The notes under the pieces were generated by a model. That model was not told the DNA's origin, did not search any database, and saw nothing but the letters and a program-made list of their open reading frames with translations. Positions 5,804 to 8,735 of a stretch of DNA of 8,735 nt are shown one piece after another. The position numbers were made by a program, and so were the translations under genes. Source of the DNA: CAZPEV01 sp964585635 (lineage in GTDB: Bacteria > Zixibacteria > MSB-5A5 > GN15 > JAAZOE01); NCBI GenBank assembly GCA_964585635.1, contig CAZPEV010000142.1, forward strand, positions 1-8,735, in the 5' to 3' direction. Within the stretch, counting starts at the first letter, position 1, and every line of letters begins with the position of its first letter.

Positions 5804-7021
5804 ATGCCGCTGTATTCTTACTCTCGAATCGGTTGTTTTGAGAATTGCCCCCGGCAATACAAGTTTCGGTACATCGAAAAGCCGCCGATTGAGGCGCTCG
5901 AGGGGGTGGAAGCGTTCATGGGGAAGATGGTTCACGAAACGCTCGAGGAATGCCATCGTCTGGCGTCGTTCGACCGGCCGCTAAGCGAGGGGGAGCTGCT
6001 CGGCGTCTTCGAGCGGAAATGGAGCGAGAAGCTTCCGGTCAACCTCAAGATCGTCAAGGAAAACCTAACGGCGGACGATTATTTCCGGGCCGGATTGAAG
6101 GCGCTGCGGAACTACCATGCGCGACATTACCCGTTCGACCAGGAGTTGACGCTGGGATTGGAGCGAAACGTCATTATCGCTCTCGATGAGGACGGGAGGT
6201 ACAAGCTGACGGGGTTTGTCGACCGGATCGCCCGTGACGGCGGCGGTCGGTTGCGGATTCATGATTATAAGACCTCGGCCACCCTTCCGACCCAGGCCGA
6301 TATGAACGCCGACTGCCAGTTGCCCCTTTACCAAATCGCCGTCGAGACCATGTGGCCGGACAACAACGGTGTCGAATTGGTCTGGCATTACCTTCAGTAT
6401 GACACGACGTTTCTTTCATCCCGCACGCCGGAGCAGCTTGATCGTCTCAAACAGGAGTATATCGGCAAGATCAGAAGGATCGAAGCGGCCACGGAACTGG
6501 GGAATTTCCCGACCAACGAGACCAACCTGTGCCACTGGTGCGACTACTATGACCTTTGTCCCGCCAAGGGGGGAAAAGGGGCGCCGGATGAAAGTCGGCA
6601 GATAGCGACGACGGAGATTGCCCCGGAGGACGTGGCTCAGAAGGTGGACGCGTATATCGCGCTGGATGCCGAGAAAAAGGGGCTGGAAGAGCGGTTGGCT
6701 GAGATTCGCTATGTGCTGGTCGGCCAAGGTCAGGCCGGGACCAGCACGCTGCTGCGCGGATCGGGCGATCGGGCAGTCACCGTGAGTCTGCACCAGGCGG
6801 TTAAACTGCCGACCAGGTCGGCCGATGCCGTCGCGTTCGAGACGATTGAAGGGTTAATCAAAGAGGCGGAATTGTACCCCGAATATTCTTCGCTTGATAT
6901 CGGCAAAGTGCAAAAGGGGATTGAGGAGGGGACGTTGCCGGAGTCACTGGCGGCCAGATTGAAGCCGCTGCAGCAGACGGTGGTTCAGTCGATGATTCGT
7001 ATCAAGCGAGGCCAAGGGTAA
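5804..7021 (+). CDS. Stand-alone RecB/Cas4-like PD-(D/E)XK nuclease with probable Fe-S cluster
   Basis: The protein is 405 residues. It opens with 'S-Y-S-R-I-G-C-F-E-N-C-P-R-Q-Y-K-F-R-Y', the RecB-family N-terminal signature, with C11 and C15. Catalytic-core motifs follow: G40-K-M-V-H44, G138-F-V-D140, D154-Y-K156-T and Q172-L-P-L-Y176 (the QxxxY motif). A C243-x2-C246-x5-C252-P cluster then completes, together with an N-terminal cysteine (probably C15), the four-cysteine layout that binds a 4Fe-4S cluster in AddB and Cas4. All catalytic residues (H44, D140, D154, K156) are present, so a metal-dependent DNA exonuclease is expected in the cytoplasm. Residues about 265-405 form an extension with a likely coiled coil (about 285-302) and an alpha/beta tail of unknown role. 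No helicase, addA or cas gene is adjacent. It appears to be a single-gene transcription unit with its own promoter and terminator. Function is probably DNA repair or processing, or defence; the sequence does not decide. Confidence 0.88.
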   Translation: MPLYSYSRIGCFENCPRQYKFRYIEKPPIEALEGVEAFMGKMVHETLEECHRLASFDRPLSEGELLGVFERKWSEKLPVNLKIVKENLTADDYFRAGLKALRNYHARHYPFDQELTLGLERNVIIALDEDGRYKLTGFVDRIARDGGGRLRIHDYKTSATLPTQADMNADCQLPLYQIAVETMWPDNNGVELVWHYLQYDTTFLSSRTPEQLDRLKQEYIGKIRRIEAATELGNFPTNETNLCHWCDYYDLCPAKGGKGAPDESRQIATTEIAPEDVAQKVDAYIALDAEKKGLEERLAEIRYVLVGQGQAGTSTLLRGSGDRAVTVSLHQAVKLPTRSADAVAFETIEGLIKEAELYPEYSSLDIGKVQKGIEEGTLPESLAARLKPLQQTVVQSMIRIKRGQG

Positions 7022-7028
7022 CGCCGGC

Positions 7029-7061
7029 AACAAAAAACCCGCCGGGGGCGGGTTCTTTGTT
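7029..7061. terminator. Bidirectional intrinsic terminator between convergent genes
   Basis: CCCGCC (7038-7043) pairs with GGCGGG (7047-7052) around a GGG loop. The flanks continue to pair: AACAAAAAA (7029-7037) against TTCTTTGTT (7053-7061) with one A-C mismatch, giving a 15-position stem. On the minus strand the GC stem is followed by six T residues, a strong intrinsic terminator for the gene at 7078-7650. On the plus strand TTCTTTGTT follows, somewhat weaker, ending the nuclease transcript eight bases past its stop. Confidence 0.85.
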
Positions 7062-7077
7062 CGACCAATATAGCAAT

Positions 7078-7650
7078 CTATTTCTTTTTCGGAGGCACCT
7101 CGGCCGGCGGGGTCTTGGTGGCCGTCGTGGCCTTGATCTCGATCTTCAGCGCCGGCACGATCACCTTGGCGTTTTTGTCTACCAGCATCAGGGTTCTGTT
7201 GGGAGCCACGGTGGCGGTATCGACCGCAAAGGCGCCCGGCTTCTTGTCGCCATAGGCTGAGATATACACCCGCCCGACTTCCCCTTTTCCGACCGCCAGC
7301 GGGGGCTTGTTCGGGCTCATATAGGCGAATCCTCCAAAGTGCATCTTCTGGCCAAGCGTATCGACCTGACTATGCTTTTGCTCAAACCCTTCGCAGCGGG
7401 TGCCGACGAATGAGACCGAGTCGACCATCAACTTGGCCATGCCGGCGGTGTACTTGATCGGAATATCGATGGCGGCCAGTTCCTCATCGTTCCAGACGTG
7501 AGCCGAAATCATCCATTTCCCCTCGCTCAAGGCAGAGACGTACAGGGTAACCGTATCGACCTTGCCGATCGGATCGTTTTGGGCCGAGGCCAGGGCGGCC
7601 ATGATGAAGAGGCCGGTGACGACGAGCATCGTAAAATGTTTTAGCGACAT
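7078..7650 (-). CDS. Secreted cohesin-like beta-sandwich protein
   Basis: The 190-residue product has a clear signal peptide: M-S-L-K, a hydrophobic core at about residues 7-20, and A21-S-A23 before the probable cut ahead of Q24. The mature part is beta-rich. 'H51-V-W-N-D-E-E-L-A-A-I-D-I-P-I-K-Y' followed by 'V-D-S-V-S-F' and, later, 'G-K-G-E-V-G-R-V-Y-I-S' follows the strand order of cohesin-like domains, which are adhesion or scaffold modules. It ends in a Pro/Lys tail (P-P-A-E-V-P-P-K-K-K). There is one cysteine (C86), so no intramolecular disulphide. GGAGG with five bases of spacing precedes the ATG at 7650. It starts 17 bases after the TPR gene on the same strand and should be co-transcribed with it. 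I do not recognise a specific family, so its role (periplasmic or extracellular binding) is an inference from fold and export. Confidence 0.75.
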   Translation of the reverse strand: MSLKHFTMLVVTGLFIMAALASAQNDPIGKVDTVTLYVSALSEGKWMISAHVWNDEELAAIDIPIKYTAGMAKLMVDSVSFVGTRCEGFEQKHSQVDTLGQKMHFGGFAYMSPNKPPLAVGKGEVGRVYISAYGDKKPGAFAVDTATVAPNRTLMLVDKNAKVIVPALKIEIKATTATKTPPAEVPPKKK

Positions 7651-7655
7651 GTTTT

Positions 7656-7660
7656 CCTCC
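7656..7660 (-). promoter_or_regulatory. Strong ribosome binding site of the secreted-protein gene
   Basis: On the minus strand GGAGG precedes ATG 7650 by five bases, supporting both the start and independent re-initiation after the TPR gene stop at 7668. Confidence 0.8.
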
Positions 7661-7667
7661 GCTTAAT

Positions 7668-8735
7668 CTATGGATTCAGAATTGAATTGGGTTCTTCTTG
7701 CTGATGGATCCGGCTGCTGTCGGTGGTGCCGAAGGCCTGCCGCAACCGGTCAAAATAGCTTTGCGCCAAGGCGGTATCTTTGAGTCCGACATAGGCGACC
7801 TTGGCGGCGTTGTACAGGGCCTGTGCGCCGATCTTGGATTGGGGCGCCATTTCGTATAGTCTGTCCAGTGAGGCTATCGCTTCCTTCCATCGTCCCGCCT
7901 GGCGGTAGGTATCGGCCAGGTAGGAACAGGCGCCGACCGCCTCCGGTTGTCCCTGTTTATTGCGGATGACGCCCTCGTAGAAGTCAATGGCCCGCCCGTA
8001 CCAGATATCCGCCAGTTTCTGATCTTTGATGCCGGTGAAGTACTCGGGAATATGGCGGGCGGTTTGAAAGGCTTCTTCGGTGTTGGGATAATTCTCCATG
8101 AGCCATTGATATTCCGACAGCGCCCGGTCCCAGCGGCCCTGGGCCTCAAAGGCCCCGGCGTAAAGCGTCTGGGCTTTGGCCACCAGCTGAGGATACCGTT
8201 CGAATTTTTTCTTGAGATCCACCAGAACCTGACGTCCGTCTTCATACTGCTTCTGCTGACAGAGGGAAGCTCCCAGCCGAAGCATCGTCGTCCCGATCAC
8301 GGTGCTGTCGGTGGCCCGGGTCAGGATCTGGCGATACAGCCGGGTCGCTTGTGCCGGATCGTGTTTGGGACCATCATAGATATTGGCGACCAAGAGTGCC
8401 GCCTCGATCGCCATTTGGCCGGTGGAATCGGTGACCTGCTGCAATTCTCTGATCGCCTGATCCCATTGCTCGGCCATAGCATAGGTTCGTCCCGAGTAGG
8501 CCAGGGAAGTGCGGGCAATTATGGTATTGGGATAGCTGTTCTTCAGCCGATCGTAATATTCCAGGGCTTGCCGGACGAATTCCTTTACCTTGGCTGAATC
8601 CCTCAGCGTCTGCCCAATCCGAATCTTGTCGATCGGAATTGCCAACAGGTCGGAGTTGACCCGGTTCAGGCTGTCGACCGGAGGATAATAGCTTGCCAGA
8701 AGTCGGTCATAGATAGCGACGGCCGAATCGAACTG
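7668..8735 (-). CDS. Tetratricopeptide-repeat protein, C-terminal part (5' end outside window)
   Basis: The frame is open from the right window edge to the TAG at 7668-7670, giving 355 visible residues. A TTG at 8645 is in frame but lies inside repeat-like coding sequence, so the true start is beyond the window. The sequence is a string of helix-turn-helix TPR units. Examples are 'A-V-A-I-Y-D-R-L-L-A-S-Y-Y-P-P' at the edge, 'A-L-E-Y-Y-D-R-L-K-N-S-Y-P-N', 'W-D-Q-A-I-R-E-L-Q-Q-V', 'R-W-D-R-A-L-S-E-Y-Q-W-L-M-E-N-Y-P-N' and 'R-W-K-E-A-I-A-S-L-D-R-L-Y-E-M-A-P'. The alternating aromatic and Ala/Leu pattern with 'Y-P-x(T/N)' turns resembles periplasmic TPR scaffolds of the YbgF/BamD/PilF type, which assemble protein complexes. 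Whether it is exported cannot be seen because the N-terminus is missing. It ends in a short polar tail with no repeat, and 17 bases separate it from the secreted-protein gene, which suggests a functional pair. Confidence 0.85.
   Translation of the reverse strand, partial: QFDSAVAIYDRLLASYYPPVDSLNRVNSDLLAIPIDKIRIGQTLRDSAKVKEFVRQALEYYDRLKNSYPNTIIARTSLAYSGRTYAMAEQWDQAIRELQQVTDSTGQMAIEAALLVANIYDGPKHDPAQATRLYRQILTRATDSTVIGTTMLRLGASLCQQKQYEDGRQVLVDLKKKFERYPQLVAKAQTLYAGAFEAQGRWDRALSEYQWLMENYPNTEEAFQTARHIPEYFTGIKDQKLADIWYGRAIDFYEGVIRNKQGQPEAVGACSYLADTYRQAGRWKEAIASLDRLYEMAPQSKIGAQALYNAAKVAYVGLKDTALAQSYFDRLRQAFGTTDSSRIHQQEEPNSILNP

Noticed and set aside
7947..8597. Plus-strand open frame (216 residues) opposite the TPR gene
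   Set aside because: The minus strand encodes clear TPR repeats here. The plus-strand translation has no recognisable motif and is an antisense shadow.
1..8735. Search for CRISPR arrays, tRNA/rRNA genes, insertion sequences and direct-repeat arrays, prompted by the Cas4-like nuclease
   Set aside because: No regularly spaced repeats, transposase genes, terminal inverted repeats or tRNA cloverleaf patterns were seen on reading.

Overview
The window is a GC-rich stretch (roughly high-50s to 60 % by eye) of bacterial chromosome with dense, mostly same-strand genes and short spacers. An outer-membrane-type beta-barrel with a cleavable signal peptide, periplasmic-looking anchored proteins and a TPR/secreted protein pair point to a diderm (Gram-negative) bacterium. 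The secreted protein at 7078-7650, with its W-N-D-E cohesin-like motif, resembles proteins common in uncultured FCB-group lineages such as Zixibacteria. That assignment is a memory-based guess with low confidence. No mobile element, CRISPR array, tRNA or rRNA was found, and no intergenic gap exceeds 300 bases.

Region 1 (1-4938, plus strand) reads as the tail of an operon for cell-surface glycan synthesis or modification. In order it holds the C-terminal part of a radical SAM protein with a reduced SPASM domain (cut by the window edge), a GNAT acyltransferase, a family-4-type glycosyltransferase, a membrane-anchored jelly-roll protein, a membrane-anchored metallophosphoesterase, and a divergent glycosyltransferase-like protein. 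The spacers are 9, 36, 8, -4 (ATGA overlap), and 28 bases, so co-transcription is likely. The two glycosyltransferase-fold proteins, the acyltransferase and the radical SAM enzyme would work in the cytoplasm. The jelly-roll protein and the phosphoesterase are translationally coupled and probably act at the outer face of the inner membrane.

Region 2 (4939-5803) holds a small outer-membrane beta-barrel gene, followed by an intrinsic-terminator-like hairpin and a candidate promoter. Region 3 (5804-7021) holds a stand-alone RecB/Cas4-like PD-(D/E)XK nuclease with probable Fe-S ligands and a ~140-residue C-terminal extension; no helicase or cas gene is beside it.

Region 4 (7029-8735) is separated from the nuclease by an almost perfect hairpin flanked by A and T tracts, which should terminate transcription from both sides. 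Beyond it, on the minus strand, are a TPR protein (5' end outside the window) and, 17 bases downstream, a small secreted cohesin-like protein; these look like one operon.

Nothing here amounts to a clearly new system. The best leads are the coupled jelly-roll/phosphoesterase pair, the glycosyltransferase-like protein that lacks its family's glutamate pair, and the orphan Fe-S nuclease with its extension.
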